DNA of 64,000 bases from NCBI GenBank assembly GCA_951217055.1, contig OX578282.1:39636629-39700628 (forward strand). Direction: 5' to 3'. Positions 14,250 through 27,150 of this stretch are shown piece by piece. Below the pieces are notes generated by a model. The model was not told where the DNA came from and searched no databases. It was given only the letters and a program-made list of their open reading frames with translations. The first letter of the stretch is position 1; each line of letters starts with the position of its first letter. Position numbers and translations under genes: made by a program. Source of the stretch: Gerris lacustris (Eukaryota; Arthropoda; Insecta; Hemiptera; Gerridae).

Positions 14250-14960
14250 TTCTGAGCTACACGGAAGTAGATGAAACTTCTTGTGTACTGCATACAATGT
14301 TATAATATTATTTATACTACACGGATCTAATTAATTTGTCACCTACTGCATACAGATGTTTAGAACCTTCTTCATACATTCATACTACACGGATGTAGAT
14401 AAAACTTGTTATATGCTGCATAGAGATTTTATAATCTCTTGAAGTAGTCGAAACCTCTTATCTACTACATAGACATCTTTAGAACCTTCTTCATATTACA
14501 CGGAAGTATAGATGAAACTTTTTATCTATTGCATTGAGCTATTTAGAACCTTCTGCACATCACACAGGAGTATAGATGCAACTTCTTATCTACTGCATTG
14601 AGATGCAGCTTCTTATCTACTGCATTAAGATGTTTAGAATCTTCTTCATACTACACTGAATTAAACTTTATTAAAATTATTACAGTCGTCTTCATCCCTT
14701 ACGGAAGTAAATGCAATTTTCTTTTGACTGCATTTAGGTATTTGCAACCTTTTTTAATGACACACAAAGCAATTAAAAACGCTTCATGCTTCTTTGCAAC
14801 AATGTACTAGCTATAATTTATTACATAGTTAATAGAAATGCTTGCAAATCTTCTTCGATCGGTTATAAATATATTCAAACACCTTCATACTGCTTAGAAA
14901 TAGTTGCCAACTACATTGTTTTAGCATATAACCCTCTTGCAACTTTCTACAGACTACCCT
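14250..14960 (+). repeat. degenerate minisatellite, about 60-67 bp unit
   Basis: A unit reading roughly CTACACGGAAGTAGATGAAACTTC, TTATCTACTGCAT, AGATGTTTAGAACCTTCTTCATA recurs. The ACACGGA word (or a close variant) appears at about 14258, 14318, 14385, 14496, 14560, 14650 and 14699. A short internal duplication (ATGCAGCTTCTTATCTACTGCATT) sits at about 14600. Copies after 14700 are increasingly decayed. The two overlapping open frames (14598-14810 and 14786-15004) are read from this array and are not genes. Confidence 0.75.
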
Positions 14961-15004
14961 TACGAGATACCTATCATCATGGGATGCCAGAAACCTTACT
15001 GTAG

Positions 15005-15315
15005 CCAACGAAAGCTAATATATTAAGAGCTTCACTTTATATATATATTTTTTTTTTTAAACTTTACATGCTAACTTTAAAAAAGAAAAAACTGACCCTA
15101 TTTTATAATGATCGGGGTGAGCAATAACTCCTGTATCAGTACTTATATATTTATTTCAACAGATTTCACGATAACTCTCCGACGCCATATTAAAAAAAAA
15201 ATGTTCGCGAAGGCGTGGGTATTAAAAAGTCGTCCATTGGCGACGCTGGCTCGATCACGTATACACACCTTCCAGGCTCGCGTTTCACCTACTACCGCTT
15301 GCTAAAAAAACATTC

Positions 15316-15319
<4 letters not shown>
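15005..15319. other. unassigned stretch with a GC-richer patch
   Basis: 15200-15300 is GC-richer (GCGAAGGCGTGGG, GGCGACGCTGGCTCG) and open in two frames, but no recognisable protein emerges. It runs into a (TA)n tract. Confidence 0.4.

Positions 15320-15391
<72 letters not shown>
15320..15391. repeat. (TA)n microsatellite
   Basis: About 72 bases of alternating A/T. Confidence 0.98.
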
Positions 15392-15395
<4 letters not shown>

Positions 15396-17592
15396 CTGTA
15401 TAAAATACCGTTACATTTGTACCCTTTCTTATTATAATCTTTTAGGTTGACTTCCTCTTTTATTTAAATAACATGAAGACTCGCGTTCAATTCTCAGAGA
15501 GTCGAGAACTTTTTTTAATATTCAGCAATTAAAAATAAAACTTTGACTGTTGAAACCGTTTTCCATTTAAAATATTATTTATATTGAGTTCATCTTTCTT
15601 TTTTTTTCAATATAAGGAAGTAGTCAAAAAGAAGGAGAGAAGATATCCAGCGATTTTTTTTTTTTAAATTTTAATTGATTCTGGGATTTTTATATGAGAT
15701 TAATCGAGATGTGATTGACAAATATTTATTTGCTTTTAAAAACTAAATCATCTTTAAGAACCCCCAAAAAGACACGCACACTCTCACACATACACACACA
15801 CATTTTTATATTTATTTATCCAGAAAGATAATTATATACTTTTTTTTAATAAAATATATAAATGTAAGAATGTGAATCATTTTTTTATACGTACAAAAAT
15901 AAAGTTTGGCTTATATTTTGATTAGATTTTTTTATTTACTGTCTTAAAATTATGTTAAGATGTATTAAGCCGCTTCGAACTTCATTTTTTTTTTTAAATA
16001 TTCATGAGATAATCAGGTTTTTTTTTTAAATTAATATAAAGCATTTGGATTTAATCTAAGTTCATTATATTCTGGGATGTTCTAAATAGTATTTAGAATA
16101 ATTTTCTTAGTATTATTGATTTATATTTATAAATCGTCTAGGAAATACTGTTTTTACTATTATAGAAGCTATTATTCTAATGTTTTCATTTTCCCTACGA
16201 TTTGGACTTCTTTCTGTGATACTTCTATGATTCTAGCTAAGCTTGCCAAGGTTTTACAACTAGTAGCAACTACACCTAGGTCTCTAGATCTAGGTCTATT
16301 TTTGTATGTTCCAGTCATTTTTGGTCTCTTGCGCCTTCTCTTCTATTCTGCATGTCCTTTCGCATATTAATATTCTTGCATTTTTTTATTTGCTAATTCT
16401 AAGCCAAGAATACACTTTTTATACAAACACGGTCATAGCACATTGGAGGAGAGAAGGAAGTAAATCTTGGAATCAAAATTACTACTACTCTATAATATAA
16501 AACCTTATTAATAATAATTTGAGCTGTTGTTGAGAATTAACCTAATAATAAGAAAAAATAATAATTCAAATATTAATATTTTTAAAGAAAATTTATTTTC
16601 CGCACTAGTTTTTCCTTCGTCTCATAATAATGATATTTGTTTGGACCTTAAGACTGAAAGAGAAAAATAATGAACTAAATGGAAGGAGAGAGAGAGAGAG
16701 ACAAACATTTAAATCTCTTTATACCTTAATAAATGTATTTAGTAATATATTTTCTCAGAATCTAACATATATATATTCATTTTAAGATATTTTATTTCTA
16801 ATCTACGACAAGAATATGAAATTAGCTGAATGTTACAAATTTTAATTCACTCTAACATTTTCAAAATTATATTTTAAAAAATGTAAAACTGCGAATATGT
16901 TTTTTTTCTTTTCAATTTATCAAGATGTGAAAAATTATTAGGTTGTTATTAATTTTTTTTTTAAATTTGTAAGTATGAAAGCGATTAGCAATGACAAATA
17001 GTAACACTAAATAGTAGTTTGGTCGTAAGTCGAGTATATGAATTAGTTCAACGACCCTCAACACTCAGGTATATATACATGTCTCTTAGCCCCTATACAC
17101 ATATATTTTCATGGGTTCGTCTTGGTTTTAAACTGCATTAAACATGGTAAACCTACACGATGATCTTCCACAACAAACACCCCTCAGCTTTCAATGTCTA
17201 TGATTCACTGGCAATATAATCCCCATGCCAACGAGCTAAATGTCGTTCAATTAAAGGCTGTTGAACTCTTTACTCTTTTCACTCCGTGATACAATGAATC
17301 ATTAAATTATAATTAGTTTTTAATACTTCTTTTTTTTATAAAGTTATTTGACAGCTTATATTGTATGGCACAAATTATTCTTTCTTCTGCGTTGATTTGA
17401 ATTTATATATTTTTTTTAAAACTTATTTTGAGTATTATTTATCTGTTTAGCCTCTCTGTTTAAAGATTCTTTTGTATTGCTTGTTAATTATGTAGAAAAC
17501 TTCATTCTTGTTAATATTCTTGAACTGTTTTGTTAAAAATATATTTTAGTGACTCTGTCAATATTTGAATACAAATCAACTATCTCCTTTTT
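15392..17592. other. unassigned AT-rich stretch
   Basis: Holds a short (CA)n-like run near 15770-15800, a (GA)n at 16686-16701 and several poly-T runs. GTTCAATTCTCAGAGAG at about 15485 resembles a tRNA B box and recurs at 26.5 and 52.25 kb. No gene recognised. Confidence 0.5.
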
Positions 17593-17752
17593 AGGGTCCG
17601 TAGGCATAACCAAGGACCCTTACATTTTCCTGCGTGTGTGTCTGTCCGTCCGTCCGTCTGTCGCCTGCTCTCTCGGCTACACCTTTCGTCCGATCACTTT
17701 GAAATTTAGTATATATGTGTATACTACCTACACATTTTAAAGATATAGCAAC

Positions 17753-17788
<36 letters not shown>

Positions 17789-18270
17789 AGGGTGAAAAAA
17801 CTTCTTTTTTTGGACACCGTGTGTATCATATGAAAGGGTACGTCGAGCTAATTACAAAAAAAAATATATTTTTGGTTATAAGCGTTGATAGGGCGAGCGT
17901 AGGCGAGTTTGAAGTGGGTGTGAAAAGTGACCCCCCCCCCCCCCCCCCCATCTCGCTTATGTAAAGTGAAGAAAATTCCTAAACATTCTTCGACCAAAAA
18001 TAAAGATACCACTTTTTGTAAATTGAAAATAATAATTATTTACTTTTTTATTGACAAAAAAGTTAAAAAAAAAAAAAAAAAAAAAATTATGCTCTTATTA
18101 ATGTGTATTTATATTTAAGTTCAGTGGAAAAAATACTTTATCAGAAGTTTGTTTATGTGTTTTGAGAATATTAGACCCATAGGATGTTTCAAAGTAGGTT
18201 TTGTTAGCATTTTAAAAAGCACCATCAACAGGTGTACTACTTAAACAATATAGTGTTGCCTACGGACCCT
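17593..18270. mobile_element. MITE-like element with short terminal inverted repeats, 0.68 kb
   Basis: The left end AGGGTCCGTAGGCATAAC (17593-17610) is matched by the inverted right end GTTGCCTACGGACCCT (18255-18270), 16 bases with one 2-base insertion. Inside are a CTGTCCGTCCGTCCGTCTGT tract, a poly-A run (about 17755-17786), a poly-C run (17931-17949) and no transposase. No clear target duplication was found, so a DNA-transposon class cannot be given. The inside sequence CTTTCGTCCGATCACTTTGAAATTTAG has the flavour of the dispersed non-coding repeats of arthropod genomes. Confidence 0.5.
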
Positions 18271-19062
18271 CGCTGTGTGCTGACTAGCACAGCACATACT
18301 TGACCTGTTTATTTTTAAGTTAAATTAATATTCATTTATAAAACGACATAGAAGACAGATAAATATAACTAGGATTAAACGAGTTTTTGAACACTCGGAT
18401 AATAATAAAAGAAAATTTTAGTATAGTTTATTGTTAAAAAAAAATTGCTGTTAATAGCATAAATAGGTATAGTTAATATTATTACGATGATCGACCTCAA
18501 ACGATTCAATGATTTAAACTAGGTTTAATTATAATTTCAGCGTTCAAATGAACTAATGCTAATTGGTCTTTAAGTTTATCATTAGCTGGAATCACTTTTT
18601 TATACATGATATTACTTATCAGGGGATTCTTAATCCTCTCTAATGCGAAAGGTTGGTTCTGGAAGTCCCGAAAGTGAGCCTAGTGCGGAAATTTGGCTTT
18701 GTAGAGACAAGAAAAGGGACTCAATGTCGGTGACTTCTTTATCAGCAGGATTAAGGGGAACCCCGCTATATCTTCTTTGATCTAAACTTAAAAGATCTTA
18801 AAAAATGTATCTAATGGCCTTTGTTGTGTGTGTGTGTTTTTTTTACCTTATTCTGGAAATTCTAAATCTATTATCTACTTCCTCTTTACGGTTGTCTAAT
18901 ACTCAGTTCATCAGGGTTGGGTATTGCAGACGTATTAAAGGATAATTGATCATCCGGTTTTTTACGAAATAATTTCTGAATATCGGTTCTTAGCTTAAGG
19001 CTAGAATTATCCTTATGAAAAAAAAAAAAAAATGAAAAAAAAAGTTATTCATTATAATTTTT
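18271..19062. other. unassigned stretch
   Basis: A GC-richer segment at 18620-18790 and a (GT)n-like run at 18824-18836. No gene recognised. Confidence 0.5.
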
Positions 19063-19277
19063 TCTGTATTGTCTAAAATGAAGAGATTTATCTAGTTAAA
19101 GTAATTGTCCCATGTACTCTATACCTAAAAAGTACAAATCTTATTTTTTACAAAAAAGAAAATGTTTTGTTTACATAAATTAAACAAAACTTTTGAAATA
19201 AGATTTGTACTTTTTAGGTACAGAGTACATGGTACAATTATTTTAACTAGATAAATCTTCATTTTAGACAAGACAGA
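19063..19277. repeat. long foldback (near-perfect inverted repeat), 215 bp
   Basis: Arms of about 83 bases (19063-19145 and 19196-19277) are almost exact reverse complements. TTTATCTAGTTAAA, CATGTACTCT and CCTAAAAAGTACAAATCTTA on the left meet TAAGATTTGTACTTTTTAGG, AGAGTACATG and TTTAACTAGATAAA on the right. The short spacer itself has a stem (ATGTTTTGTTT with AAACAAAACTTTT). Transcribed, it would fold into one long hairpin. A MITE-type foldback element is the simplest reading. Confidence 0.8.
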
Positions 19278-19309
19278 ATAAACTTCTTTAAAAGTTAAAA
19301 ATAATTACA

Positions 19310-19510
19310 CTTATTTCATGGATAAATTACAAGCACAGAGTGCATGGTACAACATTTTTTGTACGATTAATCTTCGTTTTAGAACAAGCATACATTTTTA
19401 TAAAGAGTTACTTTTTTCTCGAAAAATTTAATTTTTTGTCATTTACACCTATAGGAAACTCGAACTGGGGGCATACTGTACATGCAGTGCATACTGTACA
19501 TGCCAGTGTT
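19310..19510 (+). repeat. degraded third arm and short direct repeats beside the foldback
   Basis: CACAGAGTGCATGGTACAA, then GATTAATCTTCGTTTTAGA (19335-19386), parallels the right arm of the neighbouring foldback (CAGAGTACATGGTACAA, then GATAAATCTTCATTTTAGA). It suggests a tandem or nested relict copy. Downstream, CATACTGTACATGC occurs twice within 25 bases (about 19471-19502). Confidence 0.5.
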
Positions 19511-20826
19511 AATGTTACCTGATTTGAATCATCAGCTTATTCACTTATTATCCTTTGGGAGACCTGGACCCTCCCAGGCATGTTGCGTCACAGACTTACC
19601 CCTTTTATTCTTCTTGGGGTGGAGTCCATCATAATAATATTTTACCTTGTATGAAGTCCATTTTATGGACATGGTCAAATTGTCTTCAATTATTTCTTTT
19701 AGGATTAAATTGATCAATATTACTTGCCATCCTTACTCTGTCTCGTAAGGTTTCTGAAACTTTTTGTTTTCCCTACTCTTCTCACTTAATGTTCAAGATG
19801 AGAAAAAAATTCCAAATTTTGGAAGATCACTCATGTCAGGTAAGTAGGTAACTCTCTCATATCGATTGCGAATTGCATAGAAGATTTTACTTGTTGCAGC
19901 AATCTGTAATTCTTCCATTTCACATGCATACTTAACCCTTGCTCATTAAATATTTGCTTGAAGTGTCTTTTAAATACGTGCTTAATTGCTTGTTTATTTG
20001 TTAGTAAATTTCAAATATGTACTTAGTTGTAATGGTATAATACTGTTATACTTCTGCTGAATTGACTTGGATTATGTTTATGATAAATTGTTTCTAGATG
20101 TTTCCGTTTGATTATTTAGTTTACATCAAGGACTTAACTTTTATTATAGCTTCGTGATTGCTAATTCTTATTTGGCTAATTCTTATTTGACTCATAATTG
20201 AAAGATATTGTATAAGAGAAGGAAGGAAGGGCCTCTCTTGTTTAGAGTTTCATTAAAAGGATACAAAAACATAATAATAAAGACTGGCTGCTTTAAAATA
20301 GAACTAGTAACTATGCAGAGTATTAGAGACTGTGGAGAGTTTGTTTTTCTTTACTATTATCCTGATCCTGTCTCCTTAAGAAGGATCAGAAAAAGAGAGT
20401 CCTTGATAGTTCAACGTTCTCTAAGGATCTCTTCTCCTTGTTTGTTTCTCAAAGGACCAAGGATAGAGAGAGAAGGTGGTAATGCTTAATGGTTAGTGGT
20501 AAGGTGAAGAAGGATGGAAGTGGAAGTAGAAAGAGGTTGGTTCTCCTGTCTTTTCAAGTAGTAGGGATAAACTAGGCCACGGGGTAACACTGCCTCCACA
20601 CTAACACTGTGCACTACACACTCAAGGGTCAATGAACTCCTCAAGGTCACTTCTTTATTTTCTTTTTTTTCATTATAATCTTTCACACTAGTCTTTTAAG
20701 TTTTTTGTACTTTAACAACTACGGTCATAATATTTTATACTTCTATTTCATTTTGTACTACAGCCTTAATAGTGATTCTATTTATAGATTTAGCTCAATT
20801 CGTCATTCATATGGTAATTCTTTTTG

Positions 20827-20857
<31 letters not shown>

Positions 20858-21089
20858 CATTCACTGTTAATGCTTCGCTATTTTTCTTAATTTATTATTA
20901 TTATGTCATTAATACTCAAATACTGAACATTCTTCTCTCATCAATCAACGGTGTTATCAATGTAAAATAAGGATATAGGAGATTTTTGAACTGGATTTTG
21001 TTGAACACCATGAACAGGAGAAATCTGTGTGTTTTGAATCTTTAATGAACTTCGTGACTGAATCCTTCAATGGTTAGTGTAATTTAGAG
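19511..21089. other. unassigned stretch
   Basis: Contains purine-rich sequence at 20210-20480 and a short (TA)n near 20831. No gene recognised. Confidence 0.5.
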
Positions 21090-21710
21090 TTTTAGAATTA
21101 ATTACATTTAGCCTAAAATACGGATTTGTGTTAAAATAACATGAATGTGACTTAGTGTAACAATTTAACTAGAATTTTGGATGTGTTTAAAATATGACTA
21201 GAATGTGCCATTATGTAGCTACATAACTAGAATTTTGTATATGTATTAAAGAATGTGTCATAGAAATGTGCGTCTTTGGGTTAAAACATTTCTAGAATAC
21301 ATTTTTTTTTTTTTCATATGCGTTTGAATACACTAGATTTTACATAGGTGATTTAGAATTTAATTGGAGTGTTATAATTGGAGGTTTATTTTTGTAAGAC
21401 GTTACTTGCATTGAACCAGAATGTATTTTTAGTATTAGAGCATAACTATAGAAGTGTGTTTTTGTTAGGACATACCTGGAATGTGCGTTTGTATTAGAGC
21501 ATAACTAGAGTTTGCATTTGTAATAGAATTCGAATGAAACTTTGAAAAAAGCCTTTGTCAAATATAAAAAATGTGCTTCATAATTGTTTGAACATTACTA
21601 GAATCTTCAAAATATGTTATCATACGAACTAAACATGTGAGTTTGTTTTAGAACTTATCTAAAAGGAACATCTGTGTTAAAACGTAACTAGAATGAACGA
21701 ATGAAGTATC
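21090..21710 (+). repeat. degenerate short-period tandem array (about 30-40 bp)
   Basis: A unit resembling GTATTAGAACATAACTAGAATGTGCGTTT recurs with variation: AACTAGAATTTTG at about 21168 and 21229, GACTAGAATGTGC at about 21198, GAATGTGCGTTT at about 21479, GCATAACTAGAGTTTGC at about 21500, and further forms to 21700. The spacing is irregular, so this is an old array. Confidence 0.55.
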
Positions 21711-23084
21711 CTTATTTCGCTTTGTTATCACTTCTTTTTTTATAAAATAACATAATACATATATATTTTGATTAAAGAAATCCTCTAATGAGGCCAGTCC
21801 GGACTCCGATTTATATTAGTAGTTCGACCAGAGTTCGCCAGATGCCGCTCATTTCGGATTTCTCTTTGCAAATGTTAATTTATTGTGAAGAATTTTTGTT
21901 CCACTCTCTGTCTGGCGTCACGTAGCCCCATCAAAGTTCTACCCCAGAAAAAACAAGACACCTTTTATAACATTTAGATTTTTATTCGCTCTTTCCTCTA
22001 TGATTATAATTCTAAGAAATAAATTTAAATCATAGATTAGAAAGTTCGTTTTTTATATTTCAGTAAGACAAATGGTATTTTTTACAAACATTTTTATCGT
22101 TATTTCTCAACATGTGAAATAAAATAGTCAAATTTGTTAATCATTTTTAGAAATTTCACAAGTTTTATTATATGATTGAATAACAAAAGTATGTTTAGAT
22201 ATAATATGCTATGAAATAACTTAATACACCAATTTTTTTAAAATCAGCGCTCTATGTTATTATTTCATATAATAGTTTCTACAATAATTTAATTTTTCCC
22301 TTTGATGTCCTATCATTTTATTTTGGGAACGCTTTATAATAATTTTGTTGATAGGTGTTTTTAATATTTTTCTGAGAATGCCTTTGAATAAGGTTGAATA
22401 TCTAATAAATTAAAAATAATGCAATGCTAAGGATTTTAATTTTTTTATAAATGGTTTCTTTCATTAAGTCAATGAGGTAGTTGTATTTTATATATATATA
22501 TATATAATTAAGTTCATTTATATGTATAAGTAGTATTCAATCTAAAAATACTTATTGCGATTACGAGATGTGAATGCTAATAGTAAAGTACCAAATATGA
22601 ATAATAGTATTGTAAAATATTTATCTAATAACTTTTACAAGATACCAATAACTTAAACTGTTCAACTAATAAATCGAATAAAAATTAATCTCCATCAATA
22701 TTAACAATATATTATTAGTGAAACATCTTTATATGTTATATAGTTCTATTGCTTATTGACCTTTTTCTTTGATATTTATTTTAAGGTTTCTCATACAATT
22801 TATAGACTATTGGAAAGTTATTTATAGATAACTTTGATCTTATTTATAGAACGACTTTACCGACCTTTAACAATGATCTTATTTTTAACTTCTCTTTATT
22901 TTTATGTTAAGATTTATCGACTCACTATTTATAGCTTTGTTCAAATCTCGTTTATATATTTTCATTATATAAAATTGTTCAATCTCTGTTGTATACAATG
23001 TTACTTAGTTTATGGTAAATTATACTAACACAATATAATTATTTTACTAGGAATTTATTATATTTGTTTGATTTTGCATCTGAG
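21711..23084. other. unassigned AT-rich stretch
   Basis: Short (TA)n at about 22489-22506. GC-richer 21790-21960 holds no recognisable gene. Nothing else supported. Confidence 0.5.
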
Positions 23085-23310
23085 CTTACCGAAGGAGATA
23101 AGGAAAGCATTGAAATCATTCTGAAATATTACATTTTTTTATGGTAACAAAAATGAAATACATATCCTTTTCAGACATCTGGGAACATTTTTGGTATTTC
23201 ATTTTTTGTCTGTCTGTCTGTCGTTTGACTTTTTTGCAAATCGTCCGATTTTATTCACATTTAGATTATAATTACCTTATTATTGGTCCCATTTTACAAC
23301 CGTACTTTCA
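23085..23310 (+). repeat. interspersed repeat family A, copy 3
   Basis: Reads GCTTACCGAAGGAGATAAGG, then GAAAGCATTGAAATCATTCTG, CAGACATCTGGGAACATTTT, GGTATTTC, a CTGTCTGTCTGTCG tract, and ATTATAATTACCTTATTATTGGTCC. The order matches copies at 49,875 and 7,925, and the reverse strand at 6,190-6,405. Confidence 0.65.
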
Positions 23311-23851
23311 ATTTTCAATTCCTAGTGATTTAATTTAATAATCATTTGTCCAATAACAGGACCCGAGGAAACTAAATTTATTTTTGATTTATAATTATTT
23401 CTCTAATTAAACAGTAATTTTGGTAATGGTTTTAAGTCATTTACCCAAATAACATAAAATTAGTATATTTTTTAAGAAACAGACTATTCACAAAAACATT
23501 TTAAAGAAGCATGAAATGCCCAATTTTTATGGTCTATACATACTCTTATAATTATAGGTTGCATAACCAATAGTATTATTAACAAAGTATTGCGTAAAAA
23601 CAAAAAATAACCTTCTATATTATTACTTTTTTTAAAATTAACTTCCAGTATAATAGTTAATTTAAAAAAAAAAAAGGTTTCTAAAAATACTGAAAAATTA
23701 GGAAATAGACAAAAAACAAATTGGGTACTCACACACGCACACACTAAACAAGATATAATACCTTCTCTATAATACGCTGATTTAACAAAAGGTTGAATTA
23801 GGTTTCGCAGGTATAATAATATATGAACAACATTAACACGCTCCTATATAG

Positions 23852-23861
<10 letters not shown>
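23311..23861. other. unassigned stretch
   Basis: AT-rich. The minus-strand open frame at 23484-23744 has no recognisable domain. Confidence 0.5.
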
Positions 23862-23896
<35 letters not shown>

Positions 23897-23916
23897 TATA
23901 TATATATATATATATA
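23862..23916. repeat. (TA)n microsatellite with GATA interruption
   Basis: About 55 bases of alternating T/A broken once by AGATA. Confidence 0.95.
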
Positions 23917-24340
23917 ATATGTATGTATTAGACATATTGGAGTGTGTTTGCGTGTGTGCGTAAGTGTATTTATTGTAAAATAAGAAAGGCATAGTCTGTA
24001 GGTGTTTATGTTAATGGCTTTACATCCGACTAGAAAGTGATTAGGGGGCTACATTATTAAGAGAAAAAAATATAAGCGACCTTATATTTTTTATTTTTAA
24101 GCAGTTTTTATTTTTTTAAAAAAATATTGGAAATAGCTTCTGAAGCCTTTTGGGTAAATTGCTTATTCTAAGAAGTCCCCAGTTCCGATGAAAGTGTGGA
24201 CCCAGAGAATGAGTTACGATCCATACTTTTTTTATTTAGTTGCAGTCTTGATATTATCAGGGATTTTTTTGGAAAGTTAACGATTGGAATTTATTTTTTA
24301 AAAAAACGTTGAACCGATTAAAACTTTACCTGCCTTTCTC

Positions 24341-24346
<6 letters not shown>

Positions 24347-24424
<78 letters not shown>

Positions 24425-24437
24425 CATATATATATAT
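24347..24437. repeat. (TA)n microsatellite
   Basis: About 91 bases of alternating A/T with a CATACATA interruption near the right end. Confidence 0.97.
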
Positions 24438-27150
24438 AATTTGAAAGTTTTAAATAATGCTGATAATGATTTACGAAGTACAAAATTGTAACAATTTAAA
24501 GTTTCTAACCTGAGATATTTTTACATTTTTTGTAATACGTTGAATTAAACTCAAAACTTTTTATATTTACCTTTCAAATTATTTATTACCTTTCAAAAAT
24601 ACAATCTTAATCCAAAATTTAAAATTTGTGAAAAGGGATTTATATAATTTGCCTAAGAACATTATTTTTATCTGTTTTTACCTAGGTTTAATGGAAAACA
24701 TGCAATTTTGTTATTATTCCACCAAATAAAATCACTTTAAATAAGTCTCACTTATTTATACATATAACATAACCATTTGTTTTTGTATCTACGATAACCA
24801 AAATTTAATACATAGATATTTATATTTATAGTTTTGTTGTCTCAGATATCAGAGAAATTATAAATAGGTATAAATTATTTAGTCTCATCTACTTTAGGTT
24901 TATTGACTGCCTAATCCATATTTCTTAGTGTCGAAAAACAAGTTAAAATAAAATTGAATTGTTGAAAAGTAAGGAAGTAGATTCTTGACTTTATATTCAT
25001 GTTTTCTATTCTGTTGTAAGACAGCTCTAGCTGTACTTTCCTAATCTCACTCGTCTAGAATGATCTAGGTAGATTTCCTCTATAATCCCTTTTTTAAGAC
25101 TTACGATTAGGTTTTAAAATCGTTGTTTGTTCTCTATTTTATCTCCACACAATGGTTGTCTATATTTTGAACATTTTATTATTTATTTTAGTTTTTATCC
25201 TGTTACCTCGAGTACTTTCCCGTTTTACTTGTTTAGCCTTTGCACTCTGATAGACCATCTTTTTTGACTCCGATTTGCTGTGGTTTTCCAAATCGTATTA
25301 CTTTAACGTTTATCTGCCGCTGCCGCCTGTTTAAACCTATTTTATCGTAGCTATATTAGTGTGGTTATTAGTATTTTCTGTCAGTTATGGATTAAGTGAA
25401 TTCACTTTGTAGAATTTTTAACTCTTAGACCTACATTTTCATGGATCACTTTCCTTCTCGAGATGAGCTTTTACTCTCTTACCTACTGTTTAATGGAAAA
25501 TTAGGCCTTCATTGTGTCAAGCTAAAGAGATAGAGATCATAAAGATAATTTTGTTCATGAAAGTGTATTTTGTTTTAGCAATTTCCTTAAGTAAGTAAAT
25601 AATTTCTTAACAGAATTTAAGGATATTCTCTAGTTAATTTTTTTCCCAGTGTGTACTGTTTTGCGGTTTACCTTTGTAGACTAAGTTGGCATGATGCATG
25701 TTATACTGAGGGACAGCGAAACCACATGTTCCTGCCAGCATGATAGCATACCTGCAATTAGCATGTGGTTTGCTTGCGAACTCCACGTGCTTTTCCTGCC
25801 AAGCAATAGCACATCTTTTCTACTCATTTTAACATAGTTCAACATTTTTTCCAATCAACCATCCTTGTTTAAACTATTTAAAATTGTTTTCTACTTCTGT
25901 TGATTATAATAGTTATAACAAACAACAACATTTAAACATACATTTTATTTGCAATATTTTTATTGTCTTGGTTGATGTCATATTGCATGTGGAAAATATA
26001 CGTAGCTTATCTCTCAATAAAATTTCTATCGATGTAGCTTTACTACACAATTGAGGATCAAATCAATAGAAAGATGCTAGATCTGGGAGCGTCTATGGAG
26101 GTCATCTTAAAGGAATAACACAACCAGTCTCTCCACGTAAATTAGACTGTTTATGTTATGACAATAGAAAGATGTTAAATAGAAGCTTTACTAAAACAGG
26201 AAGTAATTAAAATAATTTGCTAATATATCTGGAACTTTTTTATTTTTATTTTATCTAAACTTAGTGAAATTCAATACTAGATTATCGTAAATGTAAATTA
26301 ACCCAAAAGTGAATGTTACTTGTTTTCCCCCTTTTTCTTTTCACAAACTTTAATAAAAACTAAAGCCTTTTATAAAATTCCCGAAAAATCTTTCTATAAA
26401 TAGAAAATGTTAACTAAATAATTAATATTGCCTGTAAAGTGGTTAGAGTATACTAACAAGTTGTTTAGGACCAACGCTCCAAGCAAAAATATGTCTTGTT
26501 TGAATCTCAAAGAGGTTGGACTTTTTTTACACCAATATTCACATCTAGATTGTAATTTCCCTCAGATCTCATTATGCCCACCTGATTATTTATAATTTTT
26601 AAATTAAATAATAGGGTAGAAAAACTGATAAAAAGAAAAAAAGGAGAAAGGCTGATGAACAAACAAGATCTGCCACCTGGAGTCAAACAAAAATTTCTAT
26701 AAGAAAATGTTCTTTAATATCTAGCGAGTGGTAGATTACGAGCATATACAGCTAGATAAGGGATTTCAACTAATATATATTAAGTAAGCTAAAATAAAAG
26801 TTGATGTATGTTTAAATTAAGAAATTAATAGCTAAACAAAGAGAAAGGAAGAAAGGCGTATGAACGACCCACATTTATTTATTTTACCTTAAACTTATCG
26901 AATGTGTACTTTTGTTACAGTTAAGTCTACTTTTGATCCAAACACACATTTACTCTAGACTTTTATTTACACATTTTTCCTCCACATCCTGTTTCTCTCA
27001 AATAGAAAAAACAAATGTGAATTGGTTGTAGTTTTTAGCTTTTAAGTACACATTAGCTGGTGGTTATTTCCGTTATTCTAAAGGAACCTTGAGAAAGGTT
27101 TATCATATTCCTATGTTGACTGAACTGTACCTGGTTTATCCCTTCGCCTG
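24438..27150. other. unassigned stretch
   Basis: Mostly AT-rich. 25710-25810 has an inverted pair AAACCACATG/CATGTGGTTT (25719 and 25762) and a direct pair TTCCTGCCA (25729 and 25794 region). 26435-26520 has a GTGGTTAGAGTA..TTTGAATCTC pair reminiscent of tRNA A and B boxes. No gene recognised. Confidence 0.45.

Noticed and set aside
14250..14960. CRISPR-like regular spacing
   Set aside because: Repeats are contiguous and diverged, with no constant repeat separated by unique spacers; the genome is eukaryotic.
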